From contig MCGO01000022.1 in assembly GCA_002104985.1 (NCBI GenBank), positions 248,001 through 312,000 on the forward strand: a stretch of DNA of 64,000 bases. Reading direction: 5' to 3'. Below are positions 10,640 to 20,256 of this stretch, in pieces. The position numbers and the translations under genes were made by a program. The notes under the pieces were generated by a model. That model saw only the letters and a list, made by a program, of their open reading frames with translations, ran no database searches and was not told the origin of the DNA. Source of the stretch: Rhizoclosmatium globosum. Taxonomy: Eukaryota > Chytridiomycota > Chytridiomycetes > Chytridiales > Chytriomycetaceae. Position 1 is the first letter of the stretch. Each line of letters starts with the position of its first letter.

Positions 10640-12256
10640 TTTCCATCAACAAATAAACAAACAGAAATAATTAGTGACCAATAATCCTCATTCATCAACT
10701 TGTCTTGCTGTTCCTTATGCCAACTCCAACCGGGTTTCTTCAAATGCAAGCTTGCAAGTTCAATTCTCTCTCCTTTAACTTTCAAATCATAACTGCATCA
10801 TTGATGTGTTTTGCATTTGACTCATGGAAAGCCTCACTCATTTCCTTGAGAGTGGAAGCAAGACGTGCTGCTGTCTTGGTAGCTGACGGAGCACGAGTTA
10901 AAGGGAATACGTTGCGAAGTTCATTGTGAGTCTTCTTTGGAGTCTTGTTCTTGTATGGCAGCTCCAATTATTTCACGGCGCTCCTGCTCCTTTATGTTCT
11001 TTGCCTTCTTTTTAACTTGCTGCTCTTCAGAATCATGATTCTAATAGTTTGGCTGATTTAGCATGGTAAGATGGACTGGATATAAAGCACAAACCAAATC
11101 TCAAAGATCCGACAACTACTGCTCTCGCTCCTCAAACTCCTTCTCCATTCCAAAGATTTCCATTTCATCAGCCTTGAACTTTTTTTGGAGCTCTTTGAAG
11201 CGTTTGAAGGCATTTAAATGTTCTTGTTGCCGAGGGTGGTACCTTTTTTTCCGGAGGCGGATACGAACCTTTTAGTGAGAGGTCTGGAGCTCAGATATAT
11301 CTCCAAGTCGCTCTTAAAACTATCTCTTTCCGACATTTCCACATTCTAATCGTGCGTTCCGAGAAAAGAAGAAATACTGAAGAAATAACAAAAAAATCTA
11401 TGATCCCTTTAATTCGTAGTTACGAGTTCTGGCTAGTACAAATACAAATACAAACAGAAAAATAACATTAAAGAAATGATGTTGACTTGACTATCAGGCT
11501 TGCAAGAAATAAATTGTATGCTATAAAAGCTGTTTTGATGATATACACTTCTGATCTGTGTTCCAAGCACTGAATCTGTCTCGAAAATGTTATTGCAAGG
11601 TCGGTGTGCCTTCTGAAGGCACTTCATGGTATAATTATTTAGACGGTTCAAGATGAGCATAGGCTGCTGAATATCACGTGTCAAGTGACAAGCTTTTTCT
11701 GTGGCCACTTATGCACTAAGCAGTAAATGAGGGTTTCTTGACTTCGGGAGCAGCACCCTCCTAAGCCTCACCAGTCTTACCATGTCCAACATTGAAGGGC
11801 TCAACACCTGTGACCTCTTCTAGAAGCAAGAAATAAAATCGGCATTTGATTGAAAAGCTGGTTTACAATTGCGGCTCCCTGGCTGCTCCTGGGCCCCCTG
11901 CTCATCTGTTGAGGCCACAGCTGGGCCACCACGGCCACGTTTATGTGCTGTTGAGGCAGTCATGCGTTGACAGATTTTCTTTCCTTGTGAGTGTTTTGGA
12001 AGACGAAAATTTTTCTTTGTGACCAGCCCACAAAGAAAAGTCTCCTCTCCTTAACAAAAATCCGAATAGCAAAAACCTCCTTTATATGAGGTACTTGATA
12101 TCCGTTTCTTCAACTTTCTTTTGCACGATAGAAATAAGATGTAATCTACTCACAGTACTCTAAGCTAGACCATCAACAATCAGTGCAACTTAATTATTGC
12201 GTAATTTCCATGTTTGTACTTTATTTGAGAAATTAGTTCTCGATGGGTTCTGCAGT
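10640..12256. other. Degenerate region with short minus-strand frames
   Basis: Minus-strand pieces read like fragments of one or more charged, coiled proteins: NELRNVFPLTRAPSATKT with LKEMSEAFHESNAKHIN near 10967-10790, and FKRFKELQKKFKADEMEIFG near 11200-11120, broken by stops. A further piece near 11960 starts MTASTAHKRGRGGPAVAST. PIF/Harbinger elements commonly carry a second, Myb/SANT-type protein, and these scraps would fit its charged C-terminal part. No SANT domain is visible, so this link is only a suggestion. Confidence 0.3.
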
Positions 12257-13616
12257 AAATGATGCCGCGAGAAGATTTTTGGGGTGGGCCAGGATTGCCG
12301 ACTTTGCCGACTCACTCACGCAGTGTACGGATGCATTAGAAAAACCCTTGCAAAAAATAGAGACACATCCACCAAACTGCACCCTGGGCTGGTAATTCTT
12401 GCCAACGGAGGAGAAGTTTGGTATCTTCTTGACCCACAGGTTTGTTTGCATAATTTTGGCAAACATGAAATCTATCTAAGAACTTCATCCGCACTAGGTT
12501 TGCGCATGGGGTGAAACTGATCACGACTTTCAACGTTTGTTTGGATATGGAAACGCTGGAGAAAAGGCCCACCGTACCTTCCTGATGATGCACTGCAGTT
12601 GTGGTGTTTTCTGCCCAAAAGGCCCCGACAATCAGATGGCGCGGCCAAAGGACAAGATGACAATGGAAACGACACTCTATCGGAGAATTGGAGCTGCCCC
12701 TGCAGGTAATATATTTTGAGAACATTTCTTCAACCCAGTGTCTCTTACCACCAATAATGTAGTGTCCAAATCCTCCACTGCTCCCGCTGCTGCTCCCACT
12801 ACTGCTCCTGTTGCTTCTGTCGCTGTTTCTTCTGTCGCTGTTTCTCCACTTGTTGTTCCTCTCGCATCTGCCTCGTCTACGTCTGTTCTCGCATCTGCCT
12901 CGTCTACGTCTGTTTGCATTGCTCCACTTGCAGTAAATGAAAACAAGGCAACGTCTTCATTGTCTTCAGTATCCATTGTTGCTCCTATTGATGCGACCCT
13001 AGCTTCTGCGGAAGCTGATATTGGTTCTATTCATGATGTTTTGCCAGATGCAGATGGGTTATCTGTCAATGCTGGGGTTTCAACTCCGGTTTCTCGGCTG
13101 ACCAGGTATTCACCCAATCGAATGGAATATACTATTCCAGCGTTCTGGAAGCTTGCTGGAACATACCCGGGACCTAATGGGGCAATTTACGCTGCAATAA
13201 TTCCCGCGTCTGATTCTCAAAATCCTGTTGCTCCTGATGGTTGGAGAGTTGACTGGCATGATGATGGAGCAAATTTCTATTTGCAACCATTGTGTCCCCC
13301 TGACTATCAAATGGGCTGGAGTACAAGTAACGAAGCTTGGTATTTTGTGAAAGGTGAAGAAACACGGTGGGATTTGCCTCCAATCGATGTCAACTGTAGC
13401 TCAGGATCGGGATCAGCTACCTTGGGTCCAGTTGTTCAAGTTCGCGACACTGTTGCTACTGTTACCAGTGAAAATCGTAAGCCTTTGGCGGGTACAAAGA
13501 CTGTTATAAGAACAGTTCTAGTTAAAAAGAAGAAGAAGAACAAGGAGTCGACGATCGCACTTGCAGCGGAGGTGTTGGAATCTGGAAATCTCAGTAATCA
13601 GTTGGTCGATAAGTGA
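12257..13616 (+). CDS. Unknown protein with Cys motif, Ala/Ser/Val-rich linker and WW-like module
   Basis: Three exons can be joined: one ending at 12439 (VILANGGEVWYLLDPQ), 12498-12705, and 12739-13616. The start is unresolved, because no in-frame ATG lies in the first exon piece, so an upstream exon or loss of the 5' end is likely. Exon 2 encodes a His/Cys cluster (MMHCSCGVFCPKGPD). Exon 3 opens with a low-complexity Ala/Ser/Val/Pro linker containing a duplicated segment (SVLASASSTSV). A Trp-rich module follows (GWRVDWHDDGANFY, MGWSTSNEAWYFVKGE, ETRWDLPP), whose end looks like the second half of a WW domain. The protein finishes in a Lys-rich tail. It is convergent with the adjacent transposase relic. 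It may belong to the same mobile element or be a host gene. Confidence 0.4.
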
Positions 13617-13738
13617 GATAAATGTCTTCTGTGTATACGCGTTTTGGGTCTTTTGTTTCGTCGTCGTTTATGTTGTGGTTGGCTGTTTTATGTTCGAATG
13701 AAATCCTTTTATTTCAATACAACTTTATTGGGCCATAT

Positions 13739-15700
13739 TCACACAAAGTCAAATCCTAGCTTTACCCTCAAGTCGTCATCACGTGTTAATATTTGGAAGA
13801 GTCGACACATGTTCCCTTTAGTAATAGGAAAGCAACAAGCAGCAACAGCTGCTTCTGAAAACCCTGCTTGAAAAGGTGCCAAATCAAATGGATCACTTTC
13901 GTCCAGCATATCATATCCGATAAAGGGGATCTTGTCCGCGGCAGCCTCCAACGCAACTTCACGTAGGTTGCCAGGAACCGGATGACCAACGTCTGAGTAG
14001 TTCCCTTCAGAGTGTTTTGATTTCCTTTCAATGAACGTTCAATTACAGTTAAGCAAAGGTTTATCAAACGTACCGAATTCTATGTGAGTTCCATCGAAGA
14101 CACCATTCTTCTAAATCTTGTTTGATGAATTCGCCAAATACATACTGTGCGACTTTGATGTGATAGAAATCGAGAGTATTGAAGCGATAATCGCCATCCA
14201 ATTCCATGGCTTCAAACAGAGTCTTCCATCTCTTCATATGATCTTTGGAGAGGATACGCCAACCTCCTTCAATACGAGTGTTCCGCTTTGATGTTCCATA
14301 AATGTGCCTGTCGTGGCCAAATCCACTCATTCGACTATAATAACCTTGAATTGTGGCAACAATGACATTTTCTGAACCATAATCTGTCCGGGTTTGGTCA
14401 GGTCTCCGCCTTTCTTGTTCTACTGCTTTAACATAATGGCCAGCAACTCGTAGTGACAGACGATTGGTTGACCCAACATACCACCACACATATCTTCGAG
14501 AGAGCCCATCCGTACTGCAGTGAACTCCAAACCCAAACCTGGACAGTTTATCGTATCCATCAAAGTGCCAAACAGAATTAACTCCTCTGGAACCATAAAC
14601 ACGCCGAAACATGACATTTCCGAGTTGACTAGCAGATAGCTCAGGATTGGCCTGCCTCATAGCCATGTGTACCTTGCTTGCTCTGTGCGACTTTGATATG
14701 GTAGCGATTTCTGATTGCGTCGGTAATGCCTCTATACCCGATTCCTGGCTTATCCGTAGTCTCTGTGGCAACCAGTTGCTCAATGAGAGGAGTAGGAATC
14801 CATGTGTCTGAGAGGGCTATGTTGTGTGCCTATATGAAACATTCATCAGCATGAACACTATCTACAGCATAATCAACTCACCTTCAAGATCTGCCACAAC
14901 TTGGTGCGTCCAACTGTTACTCCCCACTTCACACTAAGATGATACTGTAGTTTAGTTGCATTGTATCCACCATACACACGCTCTTTGATGTCTTCAATCC
15001 ATTCATGAGACTGCTCCATCAAACTTGGCCCTACCCGTACCGTAGACAACTTGTGTTCAGCTTTATACAAATTAAGCCATCGCAAGCTGCGTTTAAATCC
15101 ATGTCGCTCCTCCAAAGCCTTTACAACTTGTGGCCCTGTCAACTTTTTGGTCTTTCCAGTCCCGGGTTCTTCGAGCAGATTCACTATGACAGCATATAGT
15201 CCTGCAACATCATTTGGATCCAAAGCGCTGTAGTGGTTGTTGGTAGGGATCTCGCGCAGGACGGTGGAAGTCGCTTCGTCATCTGAATCCACATCTGTCC
15301 CGTCGGAGCTGTTGCCCGCCTCATCGCCGTGGTTACTCTCCGCAATTTCGCAATGATTGCATTCATTCTCGAGAACACCAGTAGAAGTACAGAACCAGTG
15401 GGGGTCATTGGTGCGGTCAAGTGTAGTGCTTAGGCAGTGTCGGCAGTCTCTTTTGTTCCTCCCAGTGACTTTGCAGTAGACTGGCAGCGAGATGGAAGAG
15501 ATAGGAGGGGGTAGTTGTGGTTGTGAAGAGATAGGAGGGGGTAGTTGTGGTTGTACACATTCCAAGCAACATATAGTCAGAAGTCCATGGGCAGCGCAGA
15601 AGAGAGATAGTATAGCTTCCGAATGGGAAGATACGTCTTTGCAGTGTTCACAGTCGAAGAGCCGTCTCCCAGTTACGGTGCAGTAGCAAGGAGGAGGCAT
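13739..15700 (-). pseudogene. IS3/rve-like DDE transposase gene, three exons, interrupted by a 4-base duplication
   Basis: The reading frame starts at 15700 (MPPPCYCTVTGR). The N-terminal part has two related zinc-binding-like blocks, each C-x-VTGR-x(4)-DC-x-HC followed by FC...G...C..C, near residues 3-48 and 76-120. An acidic linker and a helical region (TGPQVVKALEERHGF) follow, then an intron (about 14880-14832, GTGAGT...ATAG). The integrase core shows an Asp in VWHFDGYDKL, an Asp in TDYGSENV and a Glu in TRIEGGW, which is a D-D-E layout, ending in RWNSHRIR. A second intron (GTACGT...TGAAAG) leads to the C-terminal exon, which stops at 13739. Near 14670 a tandem AAGC/CAAG duplication adds 4 bases between the frame reading AIRNRYHIKVAQSK and the frame reading KVHMAMRQANPE, breaking the gene. 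Otherwise it is nearly intact, so the copy looks fairly young. Confidence 0.7.
15495..15554 (-). repeat. 30-base tandem duplication inside the transposase N-terminal region
   Basis: Two identical adjacent 30-base units (15495-15524 and 15525-15554) encode a doubled Gln-Pro-Gln-Leu-Pro-Pro-Pro-Ile-Ser-Ser. The duplication keeps frame and lengthens the Pro-rich linker between the two zinc-binding-like blocks. Confidence 0.85.
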
Positions 15701-16719
15701 GGAACCTTGTTTGTCTTTTTGTTTGTTTGTTATTTATTTGTTTATTTGTTTTCTTACTTTGTTTCAGAAACAGAATTTTCTGAATTGCACTGGTGAACAA
15801 ATCAGCGTCCGTACAAAGTACCGGCTCTCCAGTCTGCCTTTTTTTTCTCTTCTGCCCTCTGAAGTTTGTTGTTTGCTAAGATTGGACGACTCCTTGCCTT
15901 CAAGGTGATCCTCGGGGATCACAGCTTAACTTTATTAATTTCGTTGTTGAAGTTAAAGATATAGTTGGCAAAAAATGGTCTTCTCTTCTCTTTCTTCTTG
16001 AATGGAATCTGGATACAGTTTTGAAGCATTTGACTTCAAATATTGCATGTTTTGTGAAAATTGGGAGTGTTAAATAAATTTTTCGTGTGGTAGTAATTTA
16101 TCGTGCATGGCAGATACATCTATCTGGTAGTGGGTGATTATTGCATTTGCTATCTAAAAGCATTGTTTGCTCTGTCGTTGTGAGGTGAGAGTATGCTGTG
16201 TCTAAAGGTAAAGTAGTTCCCCTTGCTGTCTGTGCGTGATACAACCAGAGTTGTCACCGCTAAAGGGGCCTTGCTCACAACTCTCGACAGTGGAGCACAA
16301 CTCCCACCAACACCATTCTTTGCCATTTCAATCATGCGTTGCTATCACCCATCACTCACAACAACCCACTCTTAGATTAACCCCCAATCCTGGTGAATTC
16401 AAGGCGTCCACCTCCATGAGTACAGTCTCAATCACCTGATCCACCGGTCACGTTCTTCCAAAAAGCGGACTCATCTGGAAAGTTCCCCACTGGCGGACTT
16501 CGACAACCTCTAGAAGCAACGTGAATGCTCCAATGCAAACAGCTACATATAGCAGCCACATCCTTGAATCAGTCACCGAGGAACTCTACACTGGAGAATC
16601 GGCACACCAAACCTACAATATACTTATGGCCAAGCTCCACATCGTTCCTGGCTCCACGGAGAAGAATCTGCGTCAAGAGTTCAACACTCTCACCCAGACC
16701 AACCACGAGACATGTCATA
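15701..16719. other. Repeat-rich stretch with gag-like and duplicated fragments
   Basis: No intact gene is seen. The minus frame 16335-16150 (SRVVSKAPLAVTTLVVSRTD) is a diverged second copy of a frame at 17585-17504. A plus frame starting 16521 (LYTGESAHQTYNILMAKLHI) has a weak look of a retrotransposon Gag helical domain. That reading is tentative. All of this fits retrotransposon debris. Confidence 0.35.
16222..16303. repeat. Direct repeat, copy 1 (about 82 bases)
   Basis: This segment closely matches 17504-17585 in the same orientation, with scattered substitutions. Shared cores include CTGTCTGTGCGT, GTCACCGCTA and GGGGCCTTGCTCACAACTC. The copies lie about 1.28 kb apart on either side of the copia integrase relic. 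Confidence 0.8.
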
Positions 16720-17390
16720 TTATCAGGATCGTTCCGAAAAACTTTTCAATGGCAACCTCCAGTGTAAATTGTTTGGAGGATACCCGTACCACTGTTTGAA
16801 AGGACTTTTTGTTGGCTTATTGCCGTAGCTTGAGTTTAGTAGTGCCCAACCCCACAGTCCGTCTGTGACTTCTGTAGCAGATATGACTGATTGAACCTTG
16901 TCAAATGCTGTATGGTTATTTCTTTCAACTTCATGTTGAAGTTGGTGTTCGCCTTGGCCTCCCAGTTTCTTTTGAAGACCCTGTTCCTCCAGTATTGCAC
17001 TCAGTTCTCCACCTGTATGTCCCCCCCGGCTGGGTCAACTTTCCAGATTCTGTTAGTATGAGGTTTAGTTTGGTTTACCCACGCTGTGAAGAATTTGACT
17101 TGATCATACAATTCTGTTCAATTTTTGAACAGATCAACAAATCTCATTGATGTGGCTGCGCATATAATGATGATGGCTCCCACATTTCCAAATATATATC
17201 CTTTTTCTTTCTGTATACTGCATCCATAACAAATAATTTGGCTGGTTTGTATTTGTATGTTCCATTGTTTTCGTAGTATGGGTATCGTTTGAATTTTCCT
17301 TTGATGCAATCCTTGCACGTTGGTGTATGGCATCGACAGGATGAATCCGTGGGATAATGTTTTCAGGATGTGGTACCCGTTCTGCTTCAT
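16720..17390 (-). pseudogene. Ty1/copia integrase relic
   Basis: Read from 17390 downward, fragments in shifting frames follow the order of a copia polyprotein. They are a pre-integrase-like stretch (ILKTLSHGFILSMPYTN), then CKDCIKGKFKRYPYY, then YIFGNVGAIIIICAATS and RFVDLFKNRTELYDQVKFF, then GGELSAILEEQGLQKK. After these come VERNNHTAFDKV, VTDGLWGWALLNSSY, and finally PTKSPFKQWYGYPPNN. The ER..H......LW..ALL...Y..N..PTK.....WYG pattern is typical of the C-terminal side of copia integrases. Several stops and frameshifts make it non-functional. Confidence 0.65.
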
Positions 17391-17503
17391 GGGCTGAGGT
17401 TTGGAATGCGTCGTATGGGCAATTGTATGAATTTGATATGTGATGTCTGTTCTACAGTGTTATCAAGACAACTCACATTATGTGAGTTGTAGAAGTCAGC
17501 CCC

Positions 17504-17585
17504 CTCGCTGTCTGTGCGTAATACAACTGGAGCTGTCACCGCTACAGGGGCCTTGCTCACAACTCTTGACGACAGAGCACAACTC
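17504..17585. repeat. Direct repeat, copy 2 (about 82 bases)
   Basis: This is the partner of 16222-16303. On the minus strand both copies encode related peptides (SRVVSKAPVAVTAPVVLRTD here). It lies just upstream, in integrase orientation, of the copia relic, so it may be part of the gag or protease region of two overlapping element copies. Confidence 0.8.
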
Positions 17586-17743
17586 TTTGGTAGGTCAGGT
17601 ACTGGTAAATTTTGGTCTTCAGAAGTGCTGCTGTCTGATAGTAGTTCAGTGTCTGTTTTGCTTGGTGCCATTTTGGTTTTTGTGAGTGGCATGTGGTAGT
17701 TGGATGGCTGCAACTGTTTTGGTGGCAGTGGTGCCTTTACTGT

Positions 17744-18067
17744 TTATGTTGGTAATTCCGAATCATCCATATCTGAGTCTGTCTCAGATGGTGAGTTGGT
17801 GTGTGAAGGAAAGTAGTGGTAGATGGTAGATGGCTTATTAGTAGTAGACTCCTTTCTTGACTTCATTCCTATCAATTTCTCCTGGTACTTTGTAATTTTG
17901 AGTGGAGTGCAGGGGTAAAAGTGTCCAAAGCATGGTCCTTTAACTCCTTCCGCATCACCTGGACATGGTGGGCATTCCTTTCCAGCTTGAAGGAATCCAC
18001 AAGAAGCTGCACCACATTTGTCACATGGGAACATTTTGTGGGGAGGTTTTGTGTTTTTTGTCCCCAT
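17744..18067 (-). other. Cys-rich open frame, probably retroelement-derived
   Basis: A 107-codon frame starts MGTKNTKPPHKMFPCDKC and contains spaced cysteines and a His (CDKC, CGF, CPPC, CFGHFYPC), suggesting metal binding. An acidic Ser/Thr-rich end follows. It lies directly upstream, in the same direction, of the direct-repeat frame and the copia integrase relic, so I read it as part of that element's 5' coding region. No named domain was recognised. Confidence 0.35.
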
Positions 18068-18174
18068 CCCACTTAAGTTACGTTTGCAGTTTGACGTCCA
18101 TTTACCACATTATTCCCATTCCCGTTGTTAACTTTTGGGTGAGTTCTTTCTGGCCATTTTTGGGTTTTTAGGTG

Positions 18175-18221
18175 GGCCTGAGTTGTTGGCCTGAGTTTGT
18201 TAGGCCTTGGCCTGAGTTGTT
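18175..18221. repeat. Three copies of a GGCCTGAGTT(T)GTT motif
   Basis: Copies begin at 18175, 18188 and 18209. The next about 80 bases are rich in TAGGCC/GGCCTA words in both orientations. This may be a transposon end or a small satellite-like array. Confidence 0.6.
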
Positions 18222-18539
18222 AGGACAGGTTCCTAGGAAACCTAGGCCGACTTTTCCTAACAGGTTAGGCCGGTCCTGATATGTCAGGCCAAAGTCAAGA
18301 AATAAACTCTTGCAGCGCCATATCAGTACGAGTTTCTTTACATTGAATAGCTGAGGACTTGTATTTGTCAAATATGGCGTTGAAATAGTGTTTGATGTCG
18401 TCAATGGTGGTATTGTTGATGTCTTTAGGCACAACCTTCATGATATGTTCCTGATTGTAGATGTCGAATCCGGTCACAACTATGTCATATACCTCCTTGT
18501 CAGTGGTGGGAATAGCCATTCCCATATTCAGATCTTCAG

Positions 18540-18757
18540 ATGATATTGACAGCAACAAAGAAGGAATACGGGGAGACAAAGGACAATTCCTCGGCTATGG
18601 GGACTATGATGGCCACAAAGTTCTCCAAAGTGGGTGGGTAATCTGGAAGAAGGGTAGACCAATTTGCTCAAAACCAAAAATTACCCGCAACGCATTTTTC
18701 TTAGAAGACACTTATACCTTCAAGGATCTCATTTTCAATCATCTACTAAAGTTCTAA
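18540..18757 (+). pseudogene. Possible copia-type fragment (integrase/RT connection)
   Basis: The plus frame reads KGQFLGYGDYDGHKVLQSG, then ITRNAFFLEDTYTFKDL, then stops. The G-x-FLGY...G-x-KV...RN-x-F-x-ED pattern resembles the segment after copia integrase cores. It is in the opposite orientation to the relic at 16720-17390, so it would be a separate insertion. Confidence 0.35.
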
Positions 18758-19765
18758 AGGAAAGTTAATAACTTGATTGAGGTGCTAGCAGTTGTAGCAC
18801 CCAACAAATAAAATGAATTCTCTTCCAAATTGCAGACAAACTAAACACAACAGACATGGAGAAGAATTTGAACACTGCCTTGATTCTTTCAGAACTGTAA
18901 CTGATATTACAGGCAGTATTTCAATAAATAAAGTTGACATATTTGACCCAAATCCATCAACCTGTAACATATTATTACTTAACTATGCCTGGGAATCTTG
19001 CAGTGGAGCTAATGTCACAGGTGAAAGGGCATCACAGTGTTGTAAGTAGTGCCAATCATGTAATTAAATATAGCACCGTATTTAAATGCTCAAGCTGTTA
19101 GTATGTTAGCAGAGTGTTTTTGAAGTGAAAAACAACAGGTTATAGTCTGTTTGAACACCATAAGAATCACTTTTGTTGAACAAGGTAGTACATTTACATC
19201 TAGATTTTCAATGTATCTTTTTTACATTAAAGAATGTGTTTAACCCTTGGAATGGCCTAGGAAGTGGCGCCTCAAAGTTAGCAGATGAGCTGCATTTGTT
19301 TGATGCAAGGTCCAGTGATGCAAGGATAAGCATGAATACTTTAAAATCCAGATACACCAACAATGGTGCAAAGGGGCTATACTTTTGCATATCAATACTT
19401 GAACTGCTTTAATTTGAGTCTACTTCAAAAAAGTTGTTGCATCCAATTAGATATCAGAATCCTAGAATGTCTCAACAGTAGGCAGTGAATAAAATAAATA
19501 GAGCATCCTTCTAAATGAACCTATTGTTACTATGAAACTTGACCAATTAATGTAGCTAGAGCTTTATCTGAATAAACTTCTTAAAACATTGAGCAAGAGT
19601 TGTTTGATTCAAACTTGAATTTTTTTAGCATTGCTTTTAAAAATGTTAGGCCAAGTCAATTGACACCTATCTTAGTGGTTAATAAATAAAAAGCTTATCA
19701 TTTTCATCCATATGTTTGTTATACTGTTCATAAACATTTCTTGTGACAAAAGTGAGTGAGTCAAC

Positions 19766-19825
<60 letters not shown>

Positions 19826-20256
19826 TCTTTTTCTTCCTTCTTCTTCTCTTCCTAGAACTAAAGGCTGCTCCAGTTATTGTTGGAGTCTGTCGATCACGAC
19901 CCCAGTATGCGAAGGCTTAATTGGGATTTTGGGAAACTTATTCTTATTGGAATACTAATCTTAATAGAACAATTTAAACGCCGGGAAAAAACACACCGAG
20001 ACAATCACAAATATCCCCATCTCCACCTATCAGCCTCCGTTCGCTTATTCCTTGAACAAATGTGAGTGATATAGATGCTGATTGAAGGGTTGATTGAACT
20101 TGGATCTTGATTGAAGTCTTGTCCTAATAAAGATCACGCGTGTTTCCAATCTTTCTTGCATTTGGCTTGTAAACCCTAAAATTACTTATTCAACAGTTAT
20201 GTAAAAAACGCATAACAGGCCCTAGGGCCGCCTTAAATTCCTAAATTTATTATGAA
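18758..20256. other. Gene-free AT-rich stretch with a microsatellite
   Basis: Short open frames exist (for example 18813-19049 and 19173-19412 on the plus strand), but none shows a domain, codon regularity or splice structure I can support. The stretch includes the (AC)n tract and, at 20218-20229, the perfect palindrome GGCCCTAGGGCC shortly after the CMR1 stop. Confidence 0.4.
19768..19822. repeat. (AC)n microsatellite
   Basis: About 55 bases of uninterrupted AC/CA dinucleotide repeat in the gene-free stretch. Confidence 0.97.

Noticed and set aside
11063..11275. Plus-strand frame in the repeat island as a gene
   Set aside because: It is antisense to charged minus-strand fragments and shows no domain or splice support.
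12233..12725. Minus-strand frames opposite the unknown plus gene
   Set aside because: The plus reading has proper introns and a consistent three-exon frame, whereas the minus frames do not join.
15905..15922. Small hairpin GTGATCC...GGATCAC as a transposon end or terminator
   Set aside because: It is only 7 bases per arm with no matching partner near the other end of the element, so it could be chance.
16905..17150. Plus-strand 81-codon frame as a gene
   Set aside because: It is the antisense shadow of the copia integrase relic.
19173..19412. Plus-strand frame near the microsatellite as a small gene
   Set aside because: There is no recognisable domain, start context or intron support, and the composition is like the surrounding gene-free sequence.
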